The notes under the pieces: generated by a model
The model's database searches: none
The model's input: only the letters and a program-made list of their open reading frames with translations
Told to the model about the DNA's origin: nothing
Translations under genes and position numbers: made by a program
Shown here: piece after piece, positions 34,044-47,145 of the stretch
Layout: every line of letters starts with the position of its first letter
Numbering within the stretch: the first letter of the stretch is position 1
Source: Amphiduros pacificus
Taxonomy: Eukaryota; Annelida; Polychaeta; Phyllodocida; Hesionidae
Assembly: GCA_949316495.1 (NCBI GenBank)
Contig: OX439001.1
Location: 31,696,964-31,760,963 of the forward strand
DNA: 64,000 nucleotides
Direction: 5' to 3'

Positions 34044-35325
34044 ATTTTTCTTCATTTATAACTTCATAAATATTCATCCGTTTTTAATCAATTTACCACC
34101 AAAGAAAGCCAAGAAAAGGCACTATCATCATGATAAGTGTTATCTTCCAATTCATTCTCTAAATAGTGGAAAAAAATGGCCGAAAATGTGTTGCTCCAAT
34201 TTTGACAATTAGTAAACAACACCTCCTGTGACTTACAGAGCCCCCTGACAGGTCAAAGGTCAAGGTCACACAACACACTTCCTGTTTAGTACTGGCAGTA
34301 CTTGGTGGTCACAAAAAATCATAATCTTCAGGGCAGATGTTCTTTAGTGGATTTCAGACAGATAGCCTGTGTGTATGTCAATTTTATGATCATATATTGT
34401 TTTCAGATACCTTAAACCACTGCGCCTGGAACCTGGAACCTTCCAGGTTTCATGAATGCTTTAACTCAGAATTTAGTTATATCAGCCAATCAGGTGATCT
34501 AGGAGAAGAGCCAGCTTTTGACTGAGCTTGGCTCTGCTCAAAGACAGTTTAAAACCCCCTTGCAGCAGAAGTTGGGCTCAGAAAACCTTGGAAGCTGTCA
34601 TTCTGGCACTATTGAACAATACATTTCATGACGTCATAAGCATATTGTCATACACTTACAAAATAGGTGCTTAATCCCTTTAACTGAGCTTGAACTGACC
34701 CCCATGCTGGGGTAGTAAAGAGACATGTTACTCTGCTCTGCTCTAACTGCAGTTAAAAACCCTTCTAACCTTTCATTAAATATACATGTGCATTTAGGAA
34801 TTCCATCTGATGGAATGACAATAGAATAGACAGGTACTACACATGTGTAAAACATACATTAAGATCGATCTTACCTGACATTAATATTTGTATATGCTTC
34901 ACCTTTATCCACTAATAACATTGATTCTGAATAGAATACACTTCTAAAGACTTATGGTTTGGTGTGATTTATATACAAGTATATGGGTGTGCTTGCCTTT
35001 GGGACAAACGGATTGACAAAACATTACTTCCTTGTTGTTTGGAATAAATGTTAGATAATTATCTTTATTATCTTCCTGGTTTTATATTATATATTCAATT
35101 TCTTTGTCACATATCCCTTGAGACGTTTTGATTTAGTTTGTTTTTGTTTTATATTATACAGCTAAATGTATGATGATATTATTTACCAAACCACATTGGC
35201 ATACAATTGGTATACATATATTCAAGCACACATCTCAGGGCGACATGCACAACATGAAATTAAAACACATTTTCATATCTTGATGGAAAAAATCGTTGAT
35301 TTGTTTTGCCGTTTGTTTTTTTACT
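34044..35325. other. Intergenic, nothing firm
   Basis: Contains AGGTCAAAGGTCA (about 34252), which looks like a nuclear-receptor DR1 site but also occurs in local repeats. Short open frames here have no family features. Confidence 0.35.
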
Positions 35326-35588
35326 TCAGAGCTGGATGTTTGAAGTTTCAAATGAATAAGTGGTGAGTCTGTGAAGGGTATTTTTCACGTATTGCCGCCC
35401 CATGTGGTCCATGTTTTGAAGTGCATATCTTCTGTAGTCATCAGCGAGAATGAGTGACATAGCGCATGTAACGGGTTTAGCAGTGGGAGGAGCGGACGTC
35501 CAGAAAGCACCTAGCCGAGCACTTTCAGTGACATTTAATATTGGCCGATTTCTACTTCCATTGACCAAATCAACCACAAAGAATGCCA
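35326..35588 (-). CDS. Small hypothetical ORF (87 codons)
   Basis: An ATG at 35588 opens a frame beginning MAFFVVDLVNGSRNRPILNV, continuing with LGAFWTSAPPTAKPV and ending at TGA (35326-35328). Base composition is clearly richer in G+C than the flanks, and codon use looks like protein. No transmembrane segment, signal peptide or known domain is visible. It may be a first exon, a small gene or a decayed copy of one. Confidence 0.3.
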
Positions 35589-35622
35589 TTTTTTCAAAAA
35601 ATATCAAAATGTTATAACCCAA

Positions 35623-37380
35623 TTGACTCTACATTCAATATATTTTTTATTATATTTTTTTTAATCATTTCTATTCATTACTAATTGTCACATAAAATTG
35701 CTATTTCATAAATGTATGAAGGTGTTTACTGGGTTTATGATGCTGTGTTAATCATGTAATACTTAGTAAGTATTTTGATACAATTTGTGTTGTAATAATT
35801 ATTTCTATGTATAAATATTATTGACTAAATATGTTGTACAGACAGTAATAACATGGTCTATTGATTATGAACAGACAGTTGTCTAAGAATGGTGCAGATG
35901 TTATATAAGATTGTCTGAGAATGGTCAGTTTTGTGGTATATAGGTCAATTAACAATTTTGTTAACCCTGTGATCATTGGATAGCTCCACTCAGGTGAATC
36001 TTCAGGTATAAAACAGTTCAGAAGAATTATATCTTCCTCAGACCAGATCAGAACTCAGGTTGGACACACATTCATGTGTTAGTCCTACGTAGAGTTACTG
36101 AGCATTATGACCACCTAGACCATGTGAGTTTAGTATTTTAAGTCAATTATAATTTCAAATTCAATAAGTGTATAGCAGTATAGCTGAAAACACTGTATTT
36201 TAATGTTATTTAATTCTTCTGGTTAAATTATAATGGTTATGTATGGCATATCATTTTATGCAGTGACATTTAGTGTAATATCACTTCAAGTTATAAAACA
36301 AAGTGTATTTGATACAACATTTATATGCTAAAAAGGAACTTTATAATAGGATGCATATACTATACCACATTGTAAAAATGGTATATCATTTTCAGCTATT
36401 TTACCACATTTCATGTTGGTACAAGACTGAACAGAATATAGAACCATGAATGGAATCCATGTGAAATAGCACAAAGGAGAGAACCAAAGAAAACCTACGC
36501 CAAGAATCAAACCATGAACTATTATTAGTAACCACGAAAAGACTCTCAAGGCCTGAACCTTCTAGAGTACACTAAAAATTACAAGTTTTTTGTTTTGCAT
36601 TATTGTATTGTGTCTGTATTATTGTCATTTAAAATATTTTATTTAAATATTTTAGTTTGTTTTTTGCTTTTAGTTATCTATAAGTAACACACACACTTTT
36701 GAGGATAAGATCCTGACACTAATTTTCTCATATCTTTCAGGGAATATTTCTTCTTTTTTAGGTATTATTATGATAAGAGCAACTTATTGCTGATTATTTT
36801 CTGAAATTAGGTTAACATTTAATTTATCTAATATCTCAAAAATAAATGTGAGGTCAAATTAAAGTCCGTCAATTTGTCACTTTTGTAACCCTACTGATTT
36901 AAGCTATTTTTAATCATTTTAGCTTCATAATAAATCTTGAAATTGACGGACTCCTTTTCAATTTCTTTTTAGTATTAATGTGTTTTTCTGTGCAGTATTC
37001 TATATATTTTCATAAACTAACCCCCAATAAGCTGGCATTTTTATATTATTTCAAAAAAAGTATTTCCCTCTGTTGTCCCTTACAGATTGACCCCAAAACT
37101 ATAAATTGCTCTCAAATTGTTAATTATGAAAAGATTTTGATGAATAAGGACTCTACGAGCTCGTATTTGAATGATGTAGATGATAGGATAATAAAACATT
37201 GTAGATAATTTCGTGGAAATAGGCTTTCTATTTTCAAGGTCATTGAAAGGTCACTTCAAGGTCACTGGATTTGATCAAAGGATTTGATCAAAATAGCCTA
37301 AGAAGGTTGACATTCGATCACATATCATTTGTAGATGTATTCTGAGTAGTAAAAAAGTTATATCCCTATGTCTGCCATTT
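35623..37380. other. Intergenic, with a possible TATA promoter near 36006
   Basis: GGTATAAAACAG (36004-36015) is followed about 30 bp on by TTCCTCAGACC and about 115 bp on by CCAT/GTGAGT, the spacing of a TATA box, start site and first donor. No exon to join was found. It could also be a decayed LTR or chance. Confidence 0.25.
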
Positions 37381-39330
37381 CTAGTGATGTGATCGGGGGA
37401 AATATTCTGTCATTCTGTCCATCAACTTTGATCTTCTCTAAAACTACTAGGTAGAGTTCTTAGCTATTAGTAATAAAGATGTATTTCATGGGAAACATTC
37501 TATCTATTTTCACTTTGGTTCTTTCTCCATTTTGTAATGCCTTTTTGACAAATCTAATAGCTCTATCACTTAATTGTGAAGGAGGCTCTGAATAACATTA
37601 CAAATATTAGCCAATGCGAATTCAGATAATAGATAAGTTCGGACCCAATCTAATATGTAAACTGAATTTTGATTGGTTAAAATTATCCCATTATCACAAG
37701 CACATTTTCAACTAGCATTCAACCATCTAGATTATAACACATTAGCCCCCTATGAAACTTAATTGCCACCAGACTACTTTCCACATGACTTCTCCAGAAA
37801 AGTATGCACCACTCCAGTCACTGACTTTCTTTGTTTTATTACAAATGTTAGTTTCATGAGTTCAAATGTGTCTGGACATTATGAGGCACACCTCATATTC
37901 AATGTAAATAATTACATGCTAAACCTATATACGTACATTCAGAGAATCAACGAGAAAATGATGTCTTAGATTCTTCTTTTGATCTATTTGCATTACTTCC
38001 TATATCATGTTGGAGAAAAATATTTTTTGGGAAATATTAGTCTATAAATTTAACTTAGGCTGCTGTCTGAAATTACTGAATATCATCCTTATAAAATAAA
38101 TTGATGTTTACTATTTGTGTGATTCACCAGTGAGAAGGTCAAATCATACTTTTGAAGTTCCGGGGTTTAATTCCCGGTTGGGACAAGTATTTTTTGTTTT
38201 GTTTAAAGCATTCATGAAATGAGATTTTCAATCACTTTTTCCTTGCATAATATAATGTTTATAACTGAAACTTTGGGATTTAATGTTATCACCCATCATA
38301 TTTCCCCTACATAAATTTCTGTACCATTTGAAAGTAGATGAGTCTTCTGCTAAATCCCAAATCTTCCATTGGACACTGTCAATAAACTTTGTTTAGCTCA
38401 CCAGTGACTGAGTGCAAACACCTGCTTTGTGAATTTTGTAAACAATTGGCACCTTCATATTGGGACAATGGAGTGATTTTGCTCACACAGGCCTGTTTGT
38501 CTATTAATGTTTGTACATTGGTACAGGCCTAACACCCTGACAGACCACAATAGAGGCACTTTCAGCAAAACACAATAACCATGGTTGTTACATTTTGGAT
38601 GATTTTAGTGACATAGCTTGCTTGTATCACAGTTTCATTGTCACATGTCAATTGAGCATACCCCAAACCTCTGTAAAATTGCCTGTGACCTCTGTGATTT
38701 CATGACTGCTTTAAGGTGAAGATGAAATCTTCATTTTGCAGTTTTATTTTAGCAATATACACATCGGAACACATAGAATTGAAATATTTTTGTTTTGGCA
38801 GAAAAAGATGGCATCAACATATTTGGGCTTATTTTGAGCAACTGTAAAGAAACTGTAATTGACCTATTTTCATTTTGTATATAATACTGTGATCCTAAAG
38901 TTTATAAGAAGCTGCCATGGGTTATAATGTTGCTCATTGGTTTAGATGTCTGTCTTCTATGCTCAAGGTCCGGGGTTCGAATCCCTGTTGGGAAAAGTAC
39001 TATTTTCATGCTGAACGTAAAATCTTCATATTTGGGTTCTGTTTGAGTGATATGCACTTGAGAAACATAAATTGATATGTGTATTGCAAATGTAGAGGAA
39101 GATAAACTAATAGAGATGACTCAATACTGAAAAAAAAACATGAAATCTTTATATTCGTGTTCTAATTAAGCAATATGCACATCAGAAGAATTTGATTATT
39201 TTATTACAATATAGAATTTTATTATTTATTTTTACTTTTGGTTAACACAAAAAACATGTCGAATAATAACGACCTCAAACAGAAAACAAATATGAAATCC
39301 CCACATTGGAATATTATTTGAACTATAATC
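37380..39330 (+). repeat. Mosaic interspersed repeat, orientation opposite to 25.09-26.78 kb
   Basis: ACTTCTCCAGAAAAGTATGC, GTGTGATTCACCAGTGAGAA, a tRNA-like piece (GGTTTAATTCCCGGTTGGGA, about 38163), a second one (38937-38998, with GGTTCGAATCC) and AATCTTCATATTTGG appear in the order inverse to the left copy. The first part (37380-37700) recurs at 41780-42000 and, inverted, at 52000-52300. Confidence 0.7.
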
Positions 39331-39379
39331 ATGTCAGAACATATAGAATTGAACTTTCATCATATAGATTTTGTTTTTT

Positions 39380-39412
39380 ACCCTCAGCCCCTGATGTAAT
39401 CAGGCTGAGGGT
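39380..39412. repeat. Terminal hairpin of the 145-bp array element
   Basis: ACCCTCAGCC ... GGCTGAGGGT pairs over about 14 bp with a tight loop. The far end of the array (about 40470-40490) carries a single CAGGGCTGAGGGTT, so both ends share this motif in inverse. Confidence 0.7.
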
Positions 39413-39433
39413 ATTGCAGTACTCCTGGCATGG

Positions 39434-39484
39434 GTATGTATGTATGTATGTATGTATGTATGTATGTATGTATGTATGTATGTA

Positions 39485-39545
<61 letters not shown>

Positions 39546-39586
39546 ATGTATGTATGTATGTATGTATGTATGTATGTATGTATGTA
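39434..39586. repeat. Microsatellite (TATG)n-(TG)n-(TATG)n
   Basis: About 150 bp of pure tetranucleotide with a dinucleotide core. The Cys-Met-Tyr-Val open frames here are artefacts. Confidence 0.97.
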
Positions 39587-39599
39587 GCGAACATCCTTG

Positions 39600-40490
39600 T
39601 CATCGCGAAAACTCAAGAACAAATGATGGCAGCTTCATGAAACTTGACACACATATGCATCTGGTGAAAACCTCAGACGAGTTCGATGGACGGCGACCTT
39701 GACCTATATTTCAAGGTTACAGGGACAATTATGTGAAATCCCAAGAATCGCAATAACTCAAGAACGAATGATGGTAGTTTTATGAGATTTGACACACATA
39801 AGCATCTGGTGAAGACCTCAGAATTTTTTCTATGAAACATGACCTTCACCTACTTTTCAAGGTCACCGGGACAATTATGTGAAATCCCAAGAATCAGAAT
39901 AACTCAAGAACAAATGATGGCAGCTTTATGAGATTGGACACATAAGCATCTGGTGAAGACCTCAGACATTTTTGTATGGTACATGACCTTCACTTATTTT
40001 TCAAGGTCACAGGGACAATTATGTGAAATCACCATAATTGTGATAACTCGAGAACAAATAAGGACAGCTTTATGAGACTTGACACACATAAGCATCTGGT
40101 AAAGACCCCAAAAGAGTTTGATTAATGGTGACCACCTACTTTTCGATGTCATAGGGACAATTATGTCAAATCCACGTCATTGCAATAACTCAAGAACAAA
40201 TAATGGCAGCTTCATGAGAATTGGCACACATAAGCATCTGGTGAAGATCCCAGATGAGTTTGATGGACAGTGACCTTCACCTGCTTTTCAAGGTCACAGG
40301 CCCATCATCTCAATAATTCTAGAGTAAATGATGACAGATTCATGATACTAGACACACATAAGCTATCAAAGGAAGTAGATGTACACTATTATGGTTTTTT
40401 TACTCCTGCATGCAGTGACGTTTTGTTCACAAATATTGTGTTCACAAATATAATGTTGTGCAGTAAGTTACCAGGGCTGAGGGTTGATGC
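39600..40490 (+). repeat. Tandem array of ~145-bp units, six copies
   Basis: AACTCAAGAACAAATGATGG recurs near 39610, 39755, 39901, 40045, 40187 and 40315. Each unit also has ACACACATAAGCATCTGGTG, TGACCTTCACCT and AAGGTCACAGGGACAATTAT. A shorter reverse copy of the family is at 5470-5990. The TGACCT/AGGTCA half-sites are a fixed part of the unit. Confidence 0.9.
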
Positions 40491-40539
40491 ATCTCCGATG
40501 CCTATGTTCATCTTCATATCCCGCTTTTATTTGAGCTAA

Positions 40540-42000
40540 GACATGTATACAAAGAAACTATAGCATAGAGCCAATTTCAAGATTTATCATGGATTTCAAA
40601 CTTTGAGTAAATTGATCATAAGGCCAATCTTGAGCATGTATGAATACCTCAAGTACAAATCAATAGTTCCAAATGTTTAAGTATTAGCGCGTGTCTCACA
40701 GGTCTGATGATATTCTTTGTCTCAACTAAATTAAAATTGGAATATGAAGATTTCATATTTGTTTTCTGCATAAAGTATATATTTATATATTTTCTATGTC
40801 AAAAAACATATTCAATTCTAAATGTTCGGACATGCATATTGCTCAAATATTACCCCAATATGAAGATTTTATATTTGTTTAAAGTCCTAATTATTCATAT
40901 TGTCTATGTTTGCAAAAAAAAAAAAAAATAAAAATAATTATATTCTTCTGGTATGCAAATTGCTCAATATGAACTCCATTATAAAGATTTCATCTTTTTT
41001 TTTGTATCAAGTCATTTCTATTATTTTATATTTTTCTGCATTTGCAATAGACATATCAATTAATGCATTTTTTTTAGCATGAAAACAATATTTTTCCCAA
41101 TCAGGATTGGAACCCTGGACATTAGGGCGTTCGGAAATTTGACTTTTTTTCAGCTAGAGCTAAGCACACCTGGGCTTCCATTACACTTGGTTAGAAAACA
41201 TTATCTGCAAAATCTTGGGCCTGTGAGATTAGGGCTTCCTTTTTGGAATCGCACCTCAAATCTTACATTTTCATGCAAAAATCGCTGATTTTTCCTGATT
41301 TTCTTCGTGAATATATTTGTTTGCAAATTGCTGAAGCTTTCACTTCAAGCTTTTCATTTCATTGCAAGATTGTTCTACATGTGATTCAGACAGACTATTA
41401 TCATGAAATGAGTAGAATAAGTCATTATTTTGTGACAAAAGTATCGCTTATTTCAAATAACAAAAATATCAAATAATGCCATTTCTGTCTATGATTTCAA
41501 CTTATTTCCATGCATATTAAGACATTTCTGTGTTGATATGCGTCCACTCATAACAGAAATCAAAATGGCCGAATGCTGGTTGAGAAAGTGCTTGATTTCT
41601 CTAAAGGAAAGTATACGTCATGATCTTGGTTTAAGGGGAAAACGCGTAATGATCTGCTCAAGTCTGTTCTTGAAAAGGATTTAAATAATCAATTATGAAG
41701 TACAAAATACAATGATCAGCATAGTTCTAGGGTTATTGTCTAGTTTTCTAGCTATGCATATCTAGTTTCTGATGGGGTAGAAATGGTAGAAATCTTCTGT
41801 CATTCTGTCCGTTAACTTTGATCTTCTCCTCTGAAACTACTGATTGTAGGTCTTTTTGTAGATTTTTGTAGGAAAAATATTCTATTTTCAGGGGACCAAA
41901 ATCTATTTTTAAGATCTTTTTATGACTTTTTGAAAAAATCCAATAGCCATCATTGATTGGACAAAATTATCATCTGCTCAAGTCTGCTCTGGGAAAGATA
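40540..42000. repeat. Third mosaic-repeat copy, rearranged
   Basis: 40562-40720 is the inverse of 25090-25290, while 40730-41120 matches 25300-25740 in direct orientation. An inversion therefore separates the two halves. 41547-41620 repeats ATCAAAATGGCCGAATG as at 26722, and 41780-42000 matches 37380-37600. Confidence 0.65.
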
Positions 42001-45000
42001 AATTATTTAAATTTGCAGGCATTTCCTGCACGGACAGAGCAAGCGCGAGTGTGTTCAATGCCACTGAGTGACCTATATATTACATAATATAAGGATAAGA
42101 AACGTCCTCAGCTCAAATGCCATTTTGACTGAAATTGACATGTCACCTGCCTATAAACTTCCACTGAAGTAAAAATATACATACTTAAATTAATTTGGGG
42201 GCCGAATATATCAGCTTTAAAGTATTTTATAACACATTTTCATCCCAAAACGCCTCATGAGTAGTAAACTGTGGTCTTTTGTGGATCGTTACTAAATAGG
42301 TCAATTCAAATGTGCCCTGTCTAAAATGGAGTGCTCTGATTGGTTGATTTAATTTTAGTTAGTTTTGCTTTTAAAAAATGTGCGTATTTCAGTGTAGAAA
42401 TATATTAAAATATTTAAGCCCCTATTTTTTATAAATCATATATGCATATGCTGAAGCAAAAGGTTCTTTTTGTTGTTCCAAAATGAAACTGGGTCAGGTC
42501 AATTTGGGAACCAGAGGTCATAAAAGCATTATCTAATCAAATCACTTTATTTCATTTGCCCCAATTTTGACCTATATAACGATCCAAAAGTGACAACAGG
42601 AGGTCACAAAACTGGCTAAGCGAGGATAAACAAGCCACTAAGTACATGAAGCAAATATTTGTTAACATTCAGAGGATGGTTAATCGAGAATAAATATATC
42701 AAGCTAAGTTTAACGTGTGAATGAACAGACAGAGTTCATTTGAAGTAAGATATATGATATGTGGAAATTGGGCAAGAGATGAAATCAGCCTTGGATCGTT
42801 TCTTATCCTTGTATTATATAATGTATAAATGAGGTCACCAGAGGGAAACAGAAAAATTCATGCAAATTGATCTCGGAGACATCACTTGCGCTTGCTATGT
42901 CCTTGATTTCCAGAAAATGTTCCCAAACATTACAAACAGCATTGCCCTCTGTTTTAAATTAAATTAAAACTTATTTGTGATGTTACTTTCCTTTCTGTTT
43001 GTTTTCATTTTTCTCGGTGTTACAAGTGCACGGAGCAATATCTCCTCTTGACATTATAATTTTGATAGCCCTTTCCATACTCTTTTTGCACACTCAGTCT
43101 CGTGCCACGCCCAAGTCTGTGACATTGGAAAGGACAAATGCGTGACTACTCAAAGATGATACGTCACACACCCACGAGAACAAATTGGGTTGTGCCCCTA
43201 ATTGAACCTTAAGGCCAGTCTGCTATTTTTGTCTGATAAACATGCTTTGAATGGAAAATGGATGCTTGCAATCGTATAGAGTTGGGCAAAATATATGTCA
43301 GTGTCGTGCCAGGTGTAGTGTATATTGAGATGTACTTGAGAATCGGTCAAAGTTTTGCAAACCTAAAAGTTAAACATGGCTTGTACCGTTTCATATTATA
43401 CCTCAGTGATGCGCGGATCGACGAGATTTCCAATGAATACAACCATGCCGTATCCGTCTTGGCGTATTCGGGCTGTGCAAACTATTTTCCGTCGGCCATT
43501 TTTTTTTTTATCTAATTCGAAATACCATTGACATTCCTGAGATCAAACCTATTCTTGTGATTTGGTGTGCAGACAGCTCATTGCTATCTCTCACTTCCAT
43601 TACTGCTTCTCACTTGTGTCGAACTTTACTTAACCTAATTTATTTTAATTAAATTTGTATCCATCAATGTTGAATGTAATGGAATATGTTGTGAGTTTTC
43701 TTCATTCTTAAAGAAAAACGGCACTGCCTTGTCAAAATAAATTCAATTTGGATTCAAATTATGGGAATTGAAAATTTATTCTATCAACAAGGAATACTGA
43801 CGACATCAATTGTGTAAATGTTTAAATGTACACAGGCACAGCATGATTGACAAGTGCAAATTCAAAAGAGGTAATAAATAACGCGGAAAGCATGTGCAAA
43901 TGCAATTGTTTGTAACATCTTTATCTTGACAAATTACATTAACATCAAAGTAACATGATCCACATCTATCATTCCAAACAGACAGGTGAGTTCTCGGAGA
44001 GCCACCTTGTGGGACTTTGACTAATATTAAACCCCAGATGATTTATATGAGCAAGGGCAGGTGTGTACTCTTCACCGACCTAAAATGACCTCCATCTGAA
44101 GTATGGTATTACACTGGTGGTTTTAGCTTAGGTTTGCATCTCGTCGATGCCTCAGGCACCCCATATAAAGTGCACTACTGGCTCTGCATATATTACGTCC
44201 TTATTAACTGATCCCTCCTTTTCACTGACCATTTATCTCACAGGAATTACTATCATGACGATAACGACCCTCGTCAGTTTTTGAGACTTTGAGTAATTGG
44301 GGTTTTAGATGTATTTCCTTTTCCCAGTAGACATTGTGATATGTGCATGCAATGAATGGGTTAGTCAAAACCGGGGAAATCAAACCGAAGTAAAACCATT
44401 TGAAACTGAAATTGTGACATAAATACATGTATTCATATATTGAAGAGACTGTTTGAGGAAGCAGGTATGAAATGTATATATTTGTAATACAAAAAGAATG
44501 ATTTATTGGATGGAATGGAGATGATGTTATTCAGACAACTCTGAATGTAAGCCTTTCTAGCCTTGTTAGGTCTCATCTCTCAATTACCAGGTGATATAAT
44601 AGTAAGTCCTGGGTAAAATAGGTGGACCATAAATGTTGCATTGAGGGATAGGAGACACGTATTATAGGGTCCCCCATCTGAGTGTCAATAACATCGATAC
44701 AGAGGGCGACACTAGTCTGCTGTAGCAGATCATATTCTGATCCTGAATGAATCCTCCTGAAGCACCCATATAAGAGTTGCTACACTGAAGGGACATTTTA
44801 AAAGTGCCTTCAAACTAATTTCATTCACGTAGAAACGAAGCTGGAAAATTGGATGTTGGCTTCTTTGATGCAATACTTATATGTACCGACCCAGACAGAG
44901 ATTATGTCAACGTGTTGTGCAAGATTCATTTTTATTTACAACTCACAGTGTCAGCAAAAATCGAAATTGAAATTGAAACTTTGATGTGACTGTTTTGACT

Positions 45001-46300
45001 TAGTGGATTTGAAATATGAATGTGTTCGAGTTTGCTTATAAAGGTTGTCAAATGTGTGAAGAGATTGATAACTATATTACTTTATTTAGGAATATAAGTT
45101 AACTTTGCCATTTCTTGCTTTTGAGTTGCACATGTAGGGTGATTGCATGGCAACTGTATGCGCTGTAAGATTGCGTGAGTTATTTCAAGTTACAAGATGG
45201 AAACTCTAGCTATAGCTCAAATCAGATACACATATATCAAGCATACACAACAAAACAACTTTCGATAAATATGAGAAAGCATATTTAATATAAAACAATA
45301 CTATCCAACCGCGAAATGTTAGAATAATGCACAACCCCAAAATAGATTTTTCCGAAACTGGATTTTTTATTTGACTATGTTTGCAATCATTTAATGTCTG
45401 TGCTTTTATCAACATGATTAAGCTCAGACGACGTGTCAATTGACGGGTTGAATTCAGATCAAGGGTACCTGACTGTCATCTAATGCCCAAGCCCTGAGGT
45501 GTACAAGCCTTTATCCCTCAACTGGGCATTAGTATGAAACGCTCCCGCTAGAGGTGCCTCGTAGCCGGCACATCATTTCTATAAATATCAGGTGTGCTTA
45601 GACGCCCTCATCTATCAAATATATCTTTGAGCTGACAACTCATACTCATCCCATAGACAGTGAGAATAAGAGCTATACAGGAAAACAGACAATGAACCCG
45701 TTAATCCCCTTTACTTGTATCATCCAGAGGAATAATCAGTGATTCTGATAGAATGAGATGCTAAGAGTAGGGTAACAGGGGATCTAAGGAAATATAATGG
45801 CCGCTAACGAGAGATATAATAACTTGTGAGAGGGAGCCTCGTTTTCATCCTCTCAACTAACAATAATCTGAGAACGATTAAGACCCTGTAGTGTTTTGCA
45901 ACATTTATTTGTGAATACGTCAATGTAAGATAAAAGCGGGACAATTACATGTACATAATAGTCGTGTAAAAAATCTGTTTATGGTGATTAGGTTAAGAGA
46001 AGACCTTATGAATATTTAACCAAGCTTACGTGAATTTATTGTGCATTGATTACCAATCGTACACTGTCGCCCGGAACATAGCATTCTATAAATACTCACA
46101 AATGATAGATTACTCAATAAAGCATTTTGTTTATTAGATTTATTAACTCATTTCTTCCACGCTCTTTAATGCACCATTTCCCTTTGTCATATTACATGAA
46201 GAATTATTTTCCTGACAAAATTATTTGACACATTGTCTACAAATCTGAAGAACTCAAATTAGATGAAAAGAAAAACAAAAACGAATGACCCAAGTAAAGC
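42001..46300. other. Longest stretch without repeats or genes recognised
   Basis: Mostly AT-rich and apparently single-copy within the window. An 85-codon ORF at 43258-43515 has ordinary amino-acid composition but no family features and is not called. Distal exons or control elements could be here. Confidence 0.4.
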
Positions 46301-46310
46301 CAATCGTTAT

Positions 46311-46838
46311 CGCTTGATATTTACCTAAAACCTTATTGTTTGGTATAGAGCTACAACCTTACTGCTTGACATTTAGCTGACACCTTATTGTTTGGTATCC
46401 AGGTAACATCTTATTGAATGATATCTAGCTAGCACCTTATTGTGTGATATTTCGCTAGCACCTTATTGTGTGATATTTCGCTAGCACCTTATTGTGTGAT
46501 CTTCAGGAAAAACCTTAATGTGTGGTATTCAGGTAACACCTCACTGTGTGGTATTCAGGTAACCCCTCACTGTGTGATATTCAGGTAACACCTCACTGTG
46601 TGATATTCAGGTAACACCTCACTGTGTGATATTCAGGTAACACCTCACTGTGTGATATTCAGGTAACACCTCACTGTGTGATATTCAGGTAACACCTCAC
46701 TGTGTGATATTCAGGTAACACCTCACTGTGTGATATTCAGGTAACACCTCACTGTGTGATATTCAGGTAACACCTCACTGTGTGATATTCAGGTAACACC
46801 TCACTGTGTGATATTCAGGTAACACTTTATTACCTGAC
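46311..46838. repeat. 26-bp minisatellite, about 20 copies
   Basis: The unit is CAGGTAACACCTCACTGTGTGATATT. Right-hand copies (46540-46825) are nearly identical and left-hand ones are increasingly diverged (TTATTGTGTGATATTTCGCT), the pattern of an array growing at one side. Confidence 0.95.
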
Positions 46839-47145
46839 TTATAAAAACAACTTGAAAAAAATCTAGGATTGAGTAGTGTGCAAAAATGGTACAATTTTGA
46901 ACGCTATTCCAATGCTTATATGGACCCTCATAGCATAAAAATGTTCATAAGGGAAGGTAACAGTCAAGCTATTAATTTGCATTCTTGTAATTTAAGATAA
47001 TCTAATACATGAATACCTGAATTTATAAATCCTGCTTCTCATGGATAATTATTTTTTATTTATTAACCCTATATTGTATGATATTAAACATATTCCGCAT
47101 TATGTTACATTGTCACTGCCTAAAATACTTAGATGTAGCTATTAA

